A stretch of DNA of 5,331 nucleotides from JACJYE01 sp964432875. GTDB lineage: Bacteria > Bacteroidota > Bacteroidia > Chitinophagales > Saprospiraceae. The notes beneath the pieces were generated by a model. It was not told the DNA's origin. It saw nothing but the letters and a program-made list of their open reading frames with translations, and searched no databases. Made by a program: the position numbers and the translations under genes. How positions within the stretch are numbered: position 1 is the stretch's first letter; each line of letters begins with the position of its first letter. Shown piece by piece: positions 5,135-5,331 of this stretch. The stretch lies in contig CAYSPJ010000236.1 in the NCBI GenBank assembly GCA_964432875.1, positions 1-5,331 of the forward strand, in the 5' to 3' direction.

Positions 5135-5149
5135 CCCCGCATAGCGGGG
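5135..5149. repeat. GC-rich hairpin, copy 3
   Basis: CCCCGC (5135-5140) and GCGGGG (5144-5149) form a perfect 6-bp stem with the three-base loop ATA. It lies about 60 bases beyond the stop of the right-edge minus-strand gene. Confidence 0.55.
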
Positions 5150-5162
5150 GCGGGCGGGGGTG

Positions 5163-5175
5163 CCCGCAGGGCGGG
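5163..5175. repeat. CCCGnAGGGCG hairpin, copy 4
   Basis: CCCGC (5163-5167) pairs with GCGGG (5171-5175), loop AGG. Its 15-base string CCCGCAGGGCGGGGG (5163-5177) differs from that of copy 2 (5057-5071) at a single base. It lies 35 bases beyond the stop of the right-edge gene on the minus strand. Confidence 0.55.
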
Positions 5176-5209
5176 GGGCCAGATATCTGTCGGCTTGGGC
5201 TTGGCCGGG

Positions 5210-5331
5210 CTAGGTGCACATCGCCTCCAGCTTGTCGTTGAAGAGCTGGCCCGTAGCGGAGCGGAATTCCTCGGCAGTACAGAGCGGGAAATAGCGGTCG
5301 GCCATGTATTTTAAGTCCGGGCTGATATTGA
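5210..5331 (-). CDS. C-terminal fragment of an unidentified protein (runs off right edge)
   Basis: Reading leftwards from the window edge, the frame NISPDLKYMADRYFPLCTAEEFRSATGQLFNDKLEAMCT ends at a TAG (5212-5210). It is open to the edge, so the start and most of the protein lie outside. The amino-acid pattern is protein-like (amphipathic AEEFRSATGQLFND segment, conventional codon use), unlike the repeat-filled sequence just after the stop. The TGQLF string is reminiscent of the C-terminal ends of some short-chain dehydrogenases, but 39 residues are too few to assign a family, and I do not name a function. Confidence 0.6.
   Translation of the reverse strand, partial: NISPDLKYMADRYFPLCTAEEFRSATGQLFNDKLEAMCT

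Larger units (their letters stand above)
4585..5209. other. About 625-bp region without a supported gene
   Basis: Neither strand shows a protein-like reading frame. A 61-codon plus-strand frame at 4698-4883 and a 33-codon frame at 4915-5016 resemble no family I recognise. No tRNA cloverleaf or T-arm sequence is visible. What it does hold is repeats: a weak AAGGT/ACCTT hairpin (4648-4663), the AATCCGTG array with an inverted copy (4705-4753), an 8-bp palindrome GAGGCCTC (4856-4863), TATTCCAC/GTGGAATA repeats (5034-5126), and four GC-rich hairpins (4771-5175). It may include the decayed remains of a toxin or other gene, but nothing recognisable survives. Confidence 0.55.

Noticed and set aside
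4705..5177. CRISPR array
   Set aside because: The repeats are short, unevenly spaced and palindromic; there are no uniform spacers and no cas genes.

Overview
The window most likely comes from a Bacteroidota chromosome, perhaps a GC-rich Saprospiria/Lewinella-like lineage; that lineage guess is an inference. The evidence is: TAnnTTTG-type -7 promoter elements at suitable distances before genes, little or no Shine-Dalgarno sequence before the starts, two short Sec signal peptides with residues typical of this phylum (ending ..TAFGQ and ..AWTQ), and families common there (CutA, TPR-bearing secreted hydrolase, Uma2, HigA-like antitoxin). There are no rRNA, tRNA or CRISPR features and no transposase.

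Layout. Bases 1-330 hold the nearly complete end of a plus-strand cutA gene. A secreted esterase-like alpha/beta hydrolase with a C-terminal TPR region follows (403-1602), then a small secreted TPR protein (1769-2242), which is visibly more AT-rich than its neighbours. A non-coding stretch of about 300 bp (2243-2546) contains hairpins and heptamer repeats and leads into a stand-alone predicted nucleotidyltransferase of the YcgL/RlaP type (2547-3602). The rest of the window lies on the minus strand, convergent with the first block: a Uma2-family putative nuclease (3672-4247), a HigA-like antitoxin frame immediately upstream of it (4291-4530, with homology reaching 4581 but no ordinary start codon), and the last 39 codons of an unidentified gene entering from the right edge (5210-5331). 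Between the antitoxin and that gene lie about 625 bp without a gene, rich in small GC-rich palindromes and short repeats.

How the genes fit together. The window does not show one obvious pathway. The left block is housekeeping or secreted proteins. The only suggestive pairing is the orphan antitoxin followed by Uma2: no HigB toxin is visible, and the Uma2 promoter appears to be embedded in the antitoxin stop codon. The most distinctive non-coding content is two groups of short hairpin elements (GAGCnnAGC loops at 2409-2510; CCCGnAGGGCG at 4771-5177), a heptamer ARCTCRC tandem array, and an AATCCGTG array with an inverted copy. I found no convincing new multi-gene system.
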